Positions 34,520-41,926 are shown, counted from the stretch's first letter. The stretch: 64,000 nucleotides of DNA from JBJHBP01 sp050485645 (GCA_050485645.1 JBJHBT010000020.1:1-64000); one strand, 5' to 3'. Translations and numbers: made by a program. Notes: generated from the sequence alone by a model not told the origin.

Positions 34520-34986
34520 CATCCTCAGCAGCGCTATTGATTCAGGGAATGATGTTGCGTCGACGGCAATCTCTCACTTACCCCTCTGACGCCATCAACG
34601 CTGAGGCAAGCTCAAGTCTCGGCGGCCCTGACGCCTCTGCCGGTATAGCTGTAGCGCTAGACGGCAGCATTGGCATCGGCGCCAGCGGCGACCAATCAAC
34701 AAGCACATCAGGCACGCCCGCGATGTGGGAGCCTACTGATGCCACGATCCCGCATTGGGTGCGGCGCGGGGCGGTGTCCGGCAGTGCGCTGAACAGTGTA
34801 TTCAACTGGGCCGCGAACACATGGCTGCCGGTAGACGGGACGACCCGGCAAGTTGGTTATACCGCGACCAGCGGCGGGCAGACGCTCACAGGGTCATTCA
34901 CGCTTGAGCTGGCTACGGACTCTGTTGGCAGCAACATCGTGAGCAGTCGGTCGGTATCATTGCAGGCGGTGAAGGAGACTATCTGA
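34516..34986 (+). CDS. Small fibre-associated protein (156 aa)
   Basis: ATG overlaps the fibre stop. Ser/Gly/Thr-rich, with GQTLTGSFTLELATDSVGS near the end, like a beta-solenoid or fibre tip domain. Could be a fibre chaperone or second receptor-binding protein. Role unproven. Confidence 0.5.
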   Translation: MTSSAALLIQGMMLRRRQSLTYPSDAINAEASSSLGGPDASAGIAVALDGSIGIGASGDQSTSTSGTPAMWEPTDATIPHWVRRGAVSGSALNSVFNWAANTWLPVDGTTRQVGYTATSGGQTLTGSFTLELATDSVGSNIVSSRSVSLQAVKETI

Positions 34987-35026
34987 TGCCCGGACGAATC
35001 AACACGACGCAACGATAGAGGTAGAA

Positions 35027-35248
35027 ATGCAAATCACGAACGAACAGATAAGCGCCGCGTGTCAGTCAGGCGTAGCTCTGATAAACGGCACCGATGCCAC
35101 GAAATGCGGGCTGGACAACCTGATGGTTCTGCGGGTAATTCTGAACAAGCTCGCGGTAGGACAAGTTGTGTTGGCGGAGCCGGCGCAGAAGTCAGAACAG
35201 GAACAGGAGAAGCCGGCGAGCAGGCGTCGGCGCCGCGCGTCTGCGTGA
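35027..35248 (+). CDS. Small phage protein (73 aa)
   Basis: From ATG 35027 behind AGAGGTAGAA. Helical N-terminal ~50 residues, then KSEQEQEKPASRRRRRASA, a highly basic tail. The TGA overlaps the GTG of the next gene. Unknown role at the fibre-lysis boundary. Confidence 0.5.
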   Translation: MQITNEQISAACQSGVALINGTDATKCGLDNLMVLRVILNKLAVGQVVLAEPAQKSEQEQEKPASRRRRRASA

Positions 35249-35565
35249 CATCGGATGGGAGCAGAGCATTGGCGGAACGATACGTAGCGGATGAAGCCAC
35301 AGTCCGGCTGATCAACTGGGTGCTGGGGGTTGGCAGCATCGTGACTGGCGCACTGCTCGTGTGGATTGGTGCGCAGACATTCCAGATGGCGCAGACACAG
35401 GCCGTCATGACGGAGCGGCTGACTACAATTGCGTCGCAACAGGCCGGCAACATGCGATCGGCCAACGAGACGGCCAGCGCGATCCGTGATCTGGGATACC
35501 GCGTCAGCCAGATCGAGCAGCGCATGGACAGGGCAGAGCGCATCGAGCGGGAGCGCGACCGATGA
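35245..35565 (+). CDS. Membrane-anchored coiled-coil lysis-region protein
   Basis: From GTG 35245 (106 aa). One transmembrane helix (INWVLGVGSIVTGALLVWIGA, about residues 23-43) and a following coiled coil rich in Arg, Glu and Gln. Immediately before the endolysin, with 4-bp overlap. It could be a pinholin-like or spanin-like protein; neither is proven. Confidence 0.55.
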   Translation: MTSDGSRALAERYVADEATVRLINWVLGVGSIVTGALLVWIGAQTFQMAQTQAVMTERLTTIASQQAGNMRSANETASAIRDLGYRVSQIEQRMDRAERIERERDR

Positions 35566-35915
35566 GCCGCGAGACGCTGCGGCAGAAGCAGAGCCGATTC
35601 GCCGGATACGTGGCGCTCCTGATCCAGTACGCCGCCGCCCGCGGCTACGAAGTGACATTCGGGGAAGCGTGGCGCACACCGGAGCAGGCACGCGCCAATG
35701 CGGCCGCCGGCACGGGTATCGCGAACAGCCTGCACGTTGATCGCCTGGCGATCGACCTAAATCTGTTCCGCGACGGCCACTGGCTCAGCAGCACCAAGGC
35801 GCACGAGCCGCTGGGAGAGTTCTGGGAGAGCCTGTCGGTCGATTGCCGGTGGGGCGGCCGATTCACGCGTCCGGACGGAAATCACTACTCGATCGAGCAT
35901 CAAGGCCGCAAATAA
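35562..35915 (+). CDS. Endolysin, M15 peptidase (L-alanyl-D-glutamate / D,D type)
   Basis: A 117-aa protein. SLHVDRLAIDLNLF holds the metal-binding His and Asp (HxxxxxxD) and GNHYSIEH the C-terminal His, the zinc triad of peptidase M15 (VanY/T5 endolysin-like). It would cut peptidoglycan cross-bridges for host lysis. No signal peptide, so it needs a holin; candidates are the two membrane proteins on either side. Confidence 0.88.
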   Translation: MSRETLRQKQSRFAGYVALLIQYAAARGYEVTFGEAWRTPEQARANAAAGTGIANSLHVDRLAIDLNLFRDGHWLSSTKAHEPLGEFWESLSVDCRWGGRFTRPDGNHYSIEHQGRK

Positions 35916-35940
35916 AAAAACCGCCGGTGGTAGCCGGCGG
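35911..35940. terminator. Hairpin after endolysin, possible leftward terminator
   Basis: Stem CCGCCGG/CCGGCGG (35921-35927 and 35934-35940) with an A-run upstream. On the minus strand this is hairpin plus T-run, as in a terminator, although the neighbouring genes are rightward; on the plus strand it lacks a T-run. Confidence 0.45.
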
Positions 35941-36014
35941 CGTAAATAAGAGCAAGGGACTGACCCGCTCACTCCGAGCAAGCATTATCCAAATCATTGC
36001 CCGGAGCGAACAAC

Positions 36015-36416
36015 ATGGGAATCAGGACAAAAGCAAGAGAAAGTGCAACGGCGTGGCTGGCGGCGGCGCTGGCATCTGCGGGAACAGCCGCGGCCGTGGA
36101 GCCAGCAATCATCGATGCCGTCATGCAGTACCTGCCGGACCGGTGGCACGGCGTAGCGATCGCGCTGACCGGTGTCGCATTCGCCGTTGCCCGGCTGCGT
36201 CGCGAGATCGCCGAGAAAATGCGCAAGCGCAACGACATACCGCCGACGTTCATCGGCGCAATGCTGGCTCTGGCCGTCTTCTCGCCTGGCATCGTCGAGG
36301 CTCAGCAGGATCACGTGATCGTCGAGGTGGATCTGGAATGGACGTTACCGACCACTGATACGCTGGGACAGCCCCTAGAGGGAGAGCGCTCTGCAGAAAG
36401 TGCAGGTGTACGGTGA
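36015..36416 (+). CDS. Holin-like membrane protein with C-terminal FN3 start
   Basis: From ATG 36015 (133 aa). Hydrophobic segments at about residues 13-30, 50-66 and 82-98 suggest two to three membrane helices, consistent with a holin. After residue 100, EVDLEWTLPTTDTLGQPL is the first strands of a fibronectin type III domain; the rest of that domain continues in another frame in the next ORF. The frame ends within the start of that ORF. Holin role is inferred from place beside the endolysin. Confidence 0.55.
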   Translation: MGIRTKARESATAWLAAALASAGTAAAVEPAIIDAVMQYLPDRWHGVAIALTGVAFAVARLRREIAEKMRKRNDIPPTFIGAMLALAVFSPGIVEAQQDHVIVEVDLEWTLPTTDTLGQPLEGERSAESAGVR

Positions 36417-36660
36417 CACCGCGCCAATCCCGCCCGACGCCACGAATCCCATCGTCGAACTGCCGCCGGCGGCAACCACATACGAGTGGGAAGGCGAGGT
36501 CGTGAACGGCAGCACGCTGTATTTCCGGCTGCGGGCCTGCAACGAACTATGCTCGGCTATGAGCAACGAGGCGTTCCGCGAGATACGCATCAGCGTGCCG
36601 AACGTGCCCACCGGCATCACGATCAATGTGCGCGTGAACCTGCAACTGACCGTCGACTAG
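36400..36660 (+). CDS. C-terminal part of FN3 domain, separate frame
   Basis: From GTG 36400, 86 aa. QVYGDTAP, TTYEWEGEVV and YFRLRACNELCSAMSNEA match the later strands of a fibronectin type III domain whose first strands are encoded at the end of the previous ORF, +1 frame away. Either the gene is frameshifted (mutation or sequencing error) or ribosomes shift; see finding. Confidence 0.5.
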   Translation: MQVYGDTAPIPPDATNPIVELPPAATTYEWEGEVVNGSTLYFRLRACNELCSAMSNEAFREIRISVPNVPTGITINVRVNLQLTVD

Positions 36661-36673
36661 CTTGGAGGCAGCC

Positions 36674-36835
36674 ATGGGATTCACTGGAAACAAACCGAAA
36701 GTGCAGGGCGTGCTCGGCATCCTGATTGGCATCTTTGGCGTCGGGGCCAAACGGCGAGCGAAGAAACGAGAAGCGGAACGCCGGGCGCAGCATAACGCTG
36801 CGCTCGGTAAGCGCCGCGACGAGAACTCGTCATGA
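36674..36835 (+). CDS. Small membrane protein (53 aa)
   Basis: ATG 36674 behind TTGGAGGCAGCC; the TGA overlaps the next ATG (ATGA). A short hydrophobic stretch (VLGILIGIFGVGA) is followed by a strongly basic helix (KRRAKKREAERRAQ). Likely membrane-associated; unknown role, possibly lysis control. Confidence 0.5.
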   Translation: MGFTGNKPKVQGVLGILIGIFGVGAKRRAKKREAERRAQHNAALGKRRDENSS

Positions 36836-37317
36836 GGAAGGTCGTTGTGCTGCTGGCATTGCTCGCGTCGCCTGCGCTGGCTGAGCGCCCCTCAGAAGGG
36901 CTCGTGATCGGCCTGGGCCTGCCCATGATCGGTGGCGGGTGGTGCGAGTTCCAGGGCGTCGTGATCTCGCAGGAGCTCCACGAACGTCGCTGGGTCGCGA
37001 ATCTGTGGACGCACGGCACCGGTCGATGCGGCGATGTGAGGATGCGGGCGAATCTGGGCGTCGGTATCGTGCGGACCACCCAGCTCGGCCGGTGGTCGCT
37101 TGGGTTTGGTGCCGGCGTGCAAGAGCATGGTGACGCCGCGATCGGGCCGGACCTGCCTCCGGGAGAGACGGCGGACAGAATACAGCTGTCGGCACAGATC
37201 CTGATCCGCCGACAGATCGGTGATCGCCTGGTCGTGGACCTGTGGCACGCGTCCAGCGGCGGGTCCACCGTGGTCAACGCCGCCCGGGACACGATATCGG
37301 TGGGGTGGAGGTTCTAG
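36832..37317 (+). CDS. PagL-like outer membrane protein (lipid A deacylase candidate)
   Basis: A 161-aa protein with a signal peptide (MRKVVVLLALLASPALAERP). The mature part has alternating strands and ends HASSGGSTVVNAARDTISVGWRF, which resembles the PagL H-x-S/N...N...W-F barrel end (PagL uses His and Ser in its catalytic triad). Its length is close to PagL (~150 residues mature). As a prophage gene downstream of lysis it could alter host lipid A (lysogenic conversion). The catalytic residues need alignment; I am fairly sure of an outer-membrane barrel, less of the activity. Confidence 0.55.
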   Translation: MRKVVVLLALLASPALAERPSEGLVIGLGLPMIGGGWCEFQGVVISQELHERRWVANLWTHGTGRCGDVRMRANLGVGIVRTTQLGRWSLGFGAGVQEHGDAAIGPDLPPGETADRIQLSAQILIRRQIGDRLVVDLWHASSGGSTVVNAARDTISVGWRF

Positions 37318-37532
37318 GTCTCGCTGCCCTTCATCTCCTGCCCACACGCCTCGCATATGGCCGCACCCTTGATGCGGCGGCATAGGCGCTGGACCTGAGC
37401 TGCGTCGACGCCATGCCTGGCCGCGGCTGGACGCAGCCCCATGCCGTTCACCAATACGTCCCGGCAGGCCGGAACGGCTACCGACTCGGTGCCGATAGCC
37501 GCGATGCGGCGGATGAAATCTCGCTTGTCCAC
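37314..37532 (-). CDS. Small phage protein with Cys pair (72 aa)
   Basis: From GTG 37532 on the minus strand. Helix-rich with GLRPAAARHGVDAAQVQRLCRR, an HTH-like segment, and a C-terminal CEACGQ pair. It opens a block of leftward small genes at the prophage right end. Regulatory role possible. Confidence 0.5.
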   Translation of the reverse strand: MDKRDFIRRIAAIGTESVAVPACRDVLVNGMGLRPAAARHGVDAAQVQRLCRRIKGAAICEACGQEMKGSET

Positions 37533-37537
37533 AGCCT

Positions 37538-37663
37538 CTATCCCTGGGTTATCGATTGTCTGACGGGCATCCGCGAAAGATGCGACGCCAGCCGCCGCGC
37601 CTTGCCGCGCTGAGAGAGTCCCAGCGCGGCAAGGCGTTTGCGGAGACGGTCTGCGTCAGTCAT
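37538..37663 (-). CDS. Micro-ORF (41 aa)
   Basis: ATG at 37663 and TAG at 37538-37540, just before the GTG of the 72-aa gene. Basic helical product (RLRKRLAALGLSQRGKARRLASH cut short). Its first 17 bases (ATGACTGACGCAGACCG) are identical to those at 37979, an internal duplication. Confidence 0.4.
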   Translation of the reverse strand: MTDADRLRKRLAALGLSQRGKARRLASHLSRMPVRQSITQG

Positions 37664-37979
37664 CGTTCATCGCTGCTGGTCGCAGCCCCACTTGCGCGAG
37701 CGCCCAAATCGCTTCAACGCTTGAGTCGTATGCATCGTGCGGGCGGTTCTGGAATGCGTGCTTGCTGATCGTTGCGCGGTACTTCGGTCCCATGCTGCCG
37801 AGGTTCAGCCCGCTGACTGCTTGTAGCTGAATCGTATTCGCGTCTACGCGGGAATATTCGACTTTCGTGTTTGCGACCCCGCGAGCGCGGCAGTTCAGTC
37901 CGATTGTGTAGCCGATGAAGTTGCTCATTTCGTGTCCCTCGCTTGTGTTGCTGGGTGTTGGTCGGTCTGCGTCAGTCAT
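37656..37979 (-). CDS. Hypothetical phage protein (107 or 90 aa)
   Basis: Start either ATG 37979, coupled to the upstream stop, or ATG 37928 (MSNFIGYTIG) with GCGAGGGACACGAA upstream. Beta-rich N-terminus, helical end. Unknown function in the prophage right-end block. Confidence 0.5.
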   Translation of the reverse strand: MTDADRPTPSNTSEGHEMSNFIGYTIGLNCRARGVANTKVEYSRVDANTIQLQAVSGLNLGSMGPKYRATISKHAFQNRPHDAYDSSVEAIWALAQVGLRPAAMNDD

Positions 37980-38139
37980 TGTCGCCAGTCGGCTCTACAT
38001 ACCATTCGTCGTCTGGCCCGAAGTCTTTCGGCCGGCTGTAATCGTCGCCGTCGGCGTCAAGGATTTCGCGCAGACGTTGCGGACTCACAATCTGGACGAG
38101 TCGGCCGTCTACGTTACGGTGCGTGGTTTCGTTGTTCAT
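37972..38139 (-). CDS. Small phage protein (55 aa)
   Basis: Start MNNETTHRNVDGR (38139); acidic C-terminus (DADGDDYSRPKDFGPDDEW). Ends overlapping the start of the next ORF, so part of the same leftward block. Unknown role. Confidence 0.45.
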   Translation of the reverse strand: MNNETTHRNVDGRLVQIVSPQRLREILDADGDDYSRPKDFGPDDEWYVEPTGDND

Positions 38140-38155
38140 CGTCTTCCCCCTCCCC

Positions 38156-38554
38156 TTACAGCGTGACGGCGGGCAGGTCAGCGATGCATTCGCGAACCGC
38201 CTCGGCAATGTGCCCATCGTACTGCCCGCCCGTCTCAGACATCAGGGTGGCGCCGACTGTTCGGATTCCGTCCACGTGATCCGCGCCGGCTTCCAGCAGG
38301 GCACCAGCTTTCACGCAGACGCCGCGCTCGCCCCGCCAGTTCGAGTCATAGTCATAGACCCCGTACGCGATCGCGCGTCCGTCCTCGTGCTGGCGTACCC
38401 GGATGTCGCATCTCCACGTCCGGTTCGCTTGGCTCTCTATCTCGCCGTCGTGATCGCTATATCGGCCGTGTGCGATCAGCGGCCACTCGTCCTCGCGGAT
38501 CTTCACCGGCGGCCGGTCTGTCAGCGTGATCGTGCGGGTTTTTTCGTCGTTCAT
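38156..38554 (-). CDS. Hypothetical phage protein (132 aa)
   Basis: Start MNDEKTRTITLTD (38554). Contains RTWRCDIRVRQHEDGRAIAYGVYDYDSNWRG region with beta strands, then a helical end. A domain of this kind occurs in phage accessory genes of unknown role. Confidence 0.5.
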   Translation of the reverse strand: MNDEKTRTITLTDRPPVKIREDEWPLIAHGRYSDHDGEIESQANRTWRCDIRVRQHEDGRAIAYGVYDYDSNWRGERGVCVKAGALLEAGADHVDGIRTVGATLMSETGGQYDGHIAEAVRECIADLPAVTL

Positions 38555-38651
38555 GATGGTCTCCAATGGTGCCGCGTGTGCCGGCGGCTCGGCAGTAGAG
38601 TCAGTCTCCACTCGGAGGCGGTCTCGTGAGAGACCGCTACCGGCTGGGGAC

Positions 38652-38960
38652 TCAATAGCGATCGTGAGCACAGCTCGCGCAGTCGCTCGATTTCGCAAAT
38701 TCTTCGACCGATCCGCAGTAGCAGCCAGTCCACGTCCCGCGAGTACGGCGGCGACCGTTGCCTGGACGGTCGGTGCTCCGAGTCGTCACGATCGCGACAC
38801 CCTCGCCGCTCCACACGACCTTTCCGACTGTGGCAGTCCAGCTCTTACCGGCCTTCGTGGTGATGTGGATTGCATCGCCCGGGGTGACGGTGCCCTTTAC
38901 CTTGGCTCCCCATTCGCCGCTTCGGAGTTTCGTCGGGGATGCTTCAATCATCGTGGTCAT
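38652..38960 (-). CDS. Phage protein with C-terminal zinc-ribbon-like Cys cluster (102 aa)
   Basis: Start MTTMIEASPT (38960). Beta-rich N-terminus (DAIHITTKAGKSWTATVGKVV) and a C-terminal TGCYCGSVEEFAKSSDCASC with four Cys, probably one zinc. It is the last phage gene before the attachment site. Role unknown. Confidence 0.5.
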   Translation of the reverse strand: MTTMIEASPTKLRSGEWGAKVKGTVTPGDAIHITTKAGKSWTATVGKVVWSGEGVAIVTTRSTDRPGNGRRRTRGTWTGCYCGSVEEFAKSSDCASCAHDRY

Positions 38961-39210
38961 ATTGGTCTCCTTGGTCGCCCTTGGTGCTGGGCCAGCAGGT
39001 CGATACCTCATCGACCATGGATACAAGCTTACACCGTAGACCGCGCGGTGTCAACACTCATGCGAGAATTTTCTCAGCAAAGTGTGATCAATTCCGTGGC
39101 TGCATCACTGCAATCAATGACTTGCGAAGCCAGTTCCGACACTTTTTGATCACACTGAAACGACAGGAAAGCCACATGTTTCATGCTCTTGCAGGCCTAC
39201 GCAGACCGGA

Positions 39211-39275
39211 CTTTTAATCCGATGGTCGTTGGTTCGAATCCAACACGGCCCACCAGTTAAATCAACAACTTCCGC
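39211..39275 (+). repeat. Attachment-site copy 1 (tRNA-Lys 3' end)
   Basis: A 65-bp sequence identical to 55482-55546. It covers the anticodon loop (cttttaat), T-arm (ggttcgaatcc) and acceptor end (acggcccacca) of a tRNA-Lys(UUU) plus 21 bp beyond the CCA. No complete D-arm or 5' half is joined to it here, so it is a 3' fragment. It marks the right end of the prophage and the left end of the 16-kb island. The intact tRNA is expected left of the window. Confidence 0.85.
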
Positions 39276-39434
39276 CGATTCCTCCGAGCATTCTTCGGCG
39301 CAATCGGAAAAAGTGTCCAGAAAGTTCCCATCCCCATCCCGCATTTCGCTTGCCCCGAAGATGCGATCGCCGAGCCGTTGACCGACGCCTTCGATGGTGT
39401 CCGGCATCAAGTGGCCGTAAGTGTCAGCGGTGAA
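39276..39434 (-). pseudogene. 3' stump of a tyrosine-type integrase
   Basis: Reading leftward from 39434, the frame gives FTADTYGHLMPDTIEGVGQRL and onward, i.e. the catalytic Tyr region (TYGHL) and C-terminal helix of phage-type tyrosine recombinases. A TGA stands directly upstream, and the rest of the gene (Arg, His, Arg motifs) is absent; the PIN gene begins there instead. The 3' end runs into the att repeat, the normal arrangement of an integrase beside its attachment site. So it is a decayed integrase of the island. Confidence 0.75.
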
Positions 39435-39885
39435 TCAGATTGCTCGGCGACTGCGGGCATCCCTCATTGTCAAATAGAATCAGCGCCTGTCTTCCGACAT
39501 TCTCGTCCGTGATCCAGAGCACGCCGTGTACCTCGACTCCGTTGTTGCTGGCAAGCTCGCGAAGCCGCGCGTCGCCGGTCAGGAGTATGCTTTCCTCGGT
39601 GTCCTCGGCGAGTACGAGCGCAAAGCAGTCGTTGAGCTTGAGCCCGAGCTTCCGTTTGCGGTTGAAATACGTCTGCGCCCTGATAACGGACTCTCCGGGC
39701 AGATGACGGACTTCAAGACCGAGCGCGCGCAGCCGGACCCGTTCGTCATCGCCGAGAGAAAGCCACTCGTCATGGAATAGCGGACCCGGCATGATGAACG
39801 TATAGGGCAGCGCGAGCATGTCCTCGAGCAGCGCCGCCTTCATCAAGTCGATCATGCAGCTTGTGTCACTGACGATGATCCGCAT
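39424..39885 (-). CDS. PIN-domain protein (toxin candidate)
   Basis: A 153-aa protein overlapping the upstream HTH gene by 20 bp. IVSDTSCMIDLMKA near the start gives the first acidic residues of a PIN nuclease, and LNDCFALVLAEDTEESILLTGDARLRELA (in part) the later Asp residues and TGD. PIN toxins cut tRNA or rRNA/mRNA. The pairing with an XRE-ImmA-type regulator suggests a toxin-antitoxin or SOS-regulated module. Its 3' end abuts the integrase stump. Confidence 0.72.
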   Translation of the reverse strand: MRIIVSDTSCMIDLMKAALLEDMLALPYTFIMPGPLFHDEWLSLGDDERVRLRALGLEVRHLPGESVIRAQTYFNRKRKLGLKLNDCFALVLAEDTEESILLTGDARLRELASNNGVEVHGVLWITDENVGRQALILFDNEGCPQSPSNLIHR

Positions 39886-40960
39886 CAGCTTCGGCTGGCC
39901 CCTTTATCGCTTGTTCGATGGCAGACAGGGGCTTTTGAAGCAGTTCGCAAGCCTTCCCTGGTGAAATGAGCCGCTCTGCCAGAGCCCAATAGCAAAGCCG
40001 TTCAAAGCGCCTTGGAATCTCGTGCTTGCCTTCTTCGCCTTGCGGCTCCAACGGGTCGGGTTCCTCCTTTCGCCAGCCCCTGGCAAACGTCTGAAAGGCA
40101 TAAGCGAGGGTCGATTGATCGATAATCCCGACCTGCCGCAAACGCACAAGAAGCGCGGCCGCGCTTATGCGGTACATGCGCTTGAGCTGAATGAGCTCTT
40201 CGTAGCCAAGCCCCTTGCGGCTCTTTCCGATCTCGCGCACCAGATGCGCCTTCGGTATCAGAAAGGCTCCCGCGAACACATTGGATGCCTTCTCATGGTC
40301 CACGGTGGACTTTTGGTCTATGAGACGATGCGCGAGCTCGTGCGCCAGGGTCAGCCGTCTGCGCTCCAGGGTCACATGCTGATTGACAACGATTACGGGC
40401 AGGCGCTTCTTCTGATGCGGGCGCTTAATCAGGCAAGTCAAGCCCGAGACGCCCTCCGGCAAGGGCAGAACTACGACCTTGATCCCCCGGTCTTCCAACA
40501 GGGAAGTCATGTTGGGGATCGGGTCAACGCCGAGTTCCCAGTCTTTTCTCAATTCATCGGCGAGAAGCTCGCCTTCACGCTCCTCGCCGATAAAGCGATC
40601 CTCGCATGGCGGTGCCAGCCACTGGGCGCTGTCAAGCTCCAGTATTTCTTCAATTGCGATATAACGCTGCAAGCGATCGATTACCTCGGCTTCGACACGG
40701 GCGCGCGCAGCAGCACTGGTTCTCGCAAGCTTGCGGAATTCGACGGCCTCAAGGGCCTCGACCTGCTCGCTGAGCAGGTACTCCATGGAAACGCCCAATT
40801 CTCTGCTCAGGGCCATCAGCACGTCAGAGCTCGGCATCATTTCGCCGCGCTCATACTTTCCGATGGCCTGCGCGGACACGCGCACACTGAGTGCACCGGC
40901 GAGATCGCGGAGCGAATAGCCAGCCTTCCTTCTAGCGAGTTTCAGGCGCTCACCGAACAT
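39866..40960 (-). CDS. XRE HTH + ImmA/IrrE metallopeptidase
   Basis: A 364-aa protein. Residues 1-62 are an XRE helix-turn-helix (SLRDLAGALSVRVSAQAIGKYERGE); HELAH at 207-211 is the zinc site of the ImmA/IrrE (COG2856) domain; the rest is a C-terminal helical region. Such proteins repress nearby genes and cleave a partner or are themselves controlled. It probably neutralises or controls the overlapping PIN protein. AAGGAG precedes ATG 40960 and a palindrome lies upstream, suggesting autoregulation. Confidence 0.87.
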   Translation of the reverse strand: MFGERLKLARRKAGYSLRDLAGALSVRVSAQAIGKYERGEMMPSSDVLMALSRELGVSMEYLLSEQVEALEAVEFRKLARTSAAARARVEAEVIDRLQRYIAIEEILELDSAQWLAPPCEDRFIGEEREGELLADELRKDWELGVDPIPNMTSLLEDRGIKVVVLPLPEGVSGLTCLIKRPHQKKRLPVIVVNQHVTLERRRLTLAHELAHRLIDQKSTVDHEKASNVFAGAFLIPKAHLVREIGKSRKGLGYEELIQLKRMYRISAAALLVRLRQVGIIDQSTLAYAFQTFARGWRKEEPDPLEPQGEEGKHEIPRRFERLCYWALAERLISPGKACELLQKPLSAIEQAIKGPAEADADHRQ

Positions 40961-40980
40961 ATGACTCCTTGCGTCTTGAA

Positions 40981-41016
40981 GTTTACGACTTTAAAATAGA
41001 TAGTCGAATCGTAAAC
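40981..41016. promoter_or_regulatory. Nested palindrome, probable XRE operator
   Basis: Arms GTTTACGA (40981-40988) and TCGTAAAC (41009-41016) are perfectly complementary, and a second pair CGACT/AGTCG (40986-40990 and 41002-41006) is nested inside. The site lies 20-56 bp upstream of the XRE-ImmA start and over its likely promoter. Confidence 0.6.
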
Positions 41017-41089
41017 CAGCGCTGCGCGCGGTGTCAATAAACGTGCAGTCTGGTGTTCGAGAAAAGGCATCCATTTTCAATAGGTTAGC

Positions 41090-41314
41090 ATGTCAACGCG
41101 CAATCAACACGTCGTCCCGCATGACGGTGGATGGGCCGTCCGGGCCGCCGGTAGCCGCCGTGCCACGTCCATCCACACCACACAGAATGAAGCGATCTCG
41201 GCGGGCCGTGCGATCGCCCGGAACCAGCGGAGCGAGCTCTTGGTCCACGGCCGCGATGGACGCATTCGCGAGCGGGATTCCTACGGGGCTGATCCGTTCC
41301 CTCCGAAAGGCTGA
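41090..41314 (+). CDS. DUF2188 protein
   Basis: A 74-aa protein, MSTRNQHVVPHDGGWAVRAAGS and later ELLVHGRDGRIRERDSYG, matching DUF2188 (small, function unknown, often found near restriction or stress genes). The frame is complete and no coupling to neighbours is evident. It lies in the island between the HTH-PIN module and the gene debris. Confidence 0.75.
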   Translation: MSTRNQHVVPHDGGWAVRAAGSRRATSIHTTQNEAISAGRAIARNQRSELLVHGRDGRIRERDSYGADPFPPKG

Positions 41315-41329
41315 AGAGGGGGGCGCTTC

Positions 41330-41437
41330 GTGCATGCGAAATACGAGGGCGGCGTGAATGTGCCCGTGTGGACCGCCGAGGACGTTGAGAGAGCCCTGCC
41401 AATCATTCGACAGGCGCATGCGTTGGCTTCGGCATGA
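41330..41437 (+). CDS. Micro-ORF after DUF2188 (35 aa)
   Basis: GTG 41330 with GAGGGGGGCGC upstream begins a short frame (HAKYEGGVNVPVWTAEDVE). It follows DUF2188 in the same frame after its stop, so it could be a separate small gene or the remains of a longer fusion. Low certainty. Confidence 0.3.
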   Translation: MHAKYEGGVNVPVWTAEDVERALPIIRQAHALASA

Positions 41438-41551
41438 GCCGCGGAGGCAAATCGCAATCAGTGTCGTTCAACGAGTGTGATCTCGTTTTCAGGCAGGCGC
41501 TCTATGTGGCTGGCGGACGACGGTGGGCGACACGGATTTCAGTGTCCGACC

Positions 41552-41716
41552 TCAAGTCAAGCGTAGTCCCGTGTTGATGGCCTTGCCGGTGACGAAAGTC
41601 CGTACGCGCGGGTCGTTTCGGAACTGAATACGCAGGGTATCAGGTGCGACGTCCGTTACCCTGCCGACGCCGAACTTTGGATGGAAGACCTCAGCCCCGA
41701 CACGAAAGGGGCCCAT
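41552..41716 (-). pseudogene. Remnant with UvrD/PcrA-tail-like domain
   Basis: On the minus strand from 41716 the product FRVGAEVFHPKFGVGRVTDV and following residues resembles the small barrel at the C-terminus of UvrD/PcrA helicases and similar RNA polymerase-binding domains. The rest of a helicase is not present upstream; the same frame continues as unrelated sequence. Probably a fragment left after rearrangement, though a stand-alone 54-aa domain protein is possible. Confidence 0.45.
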
Positions 41717-41797
41717 GCCCGATGCCGGGCGTTCGCGCCGGGCGCCGGCTGCCGCAGGCCGCCGCGGCGACGTGACGACGATGACGGCGTGACGACG

Positions 41798-41926
41798 ATG
41801 ACGACGGCGATGGACTTCGGCACGAAGGAGGCGCGCGACGCGGCCATGTCCACTGGCATGACGGATGGCATGGAGCTGTCCTATGAGCTGCTCGACAAGT
41901 TGCTCGCCGATCGCCAAGTCGAGTAG
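41798..41926 (+). pseudogene. Remnant of SRPBCC (AHSA1-like) protein
   Basis: The plus frame ends in FGTKEARDAAMSTGMTDGME and a final helix, the typical C-terminus of SRPBCC/AHSA1 proteins (small ligand-binding stress proteins). The N-terminal ~100 residues are missing; the upstream frame is Arg/Pro-rich junk. A broken gene within the island. Confidence 0.6.

Noticed and set aside
35911..35940. Hairpin as terminator of the lysis operon
   Set aside because: The T-run is on the wrong side for rightward genes, and further rightward genes follow; kept only as a possible leftward terminator.
39150..39410. 86-aa minus ORF running through the att repeat
   Set aside because: Its middle (GGPCWIRTNDHRIKSPV) is the antisense of a tRNA, a well-known false protein; only the first part is a true integrase remnant, described separately.
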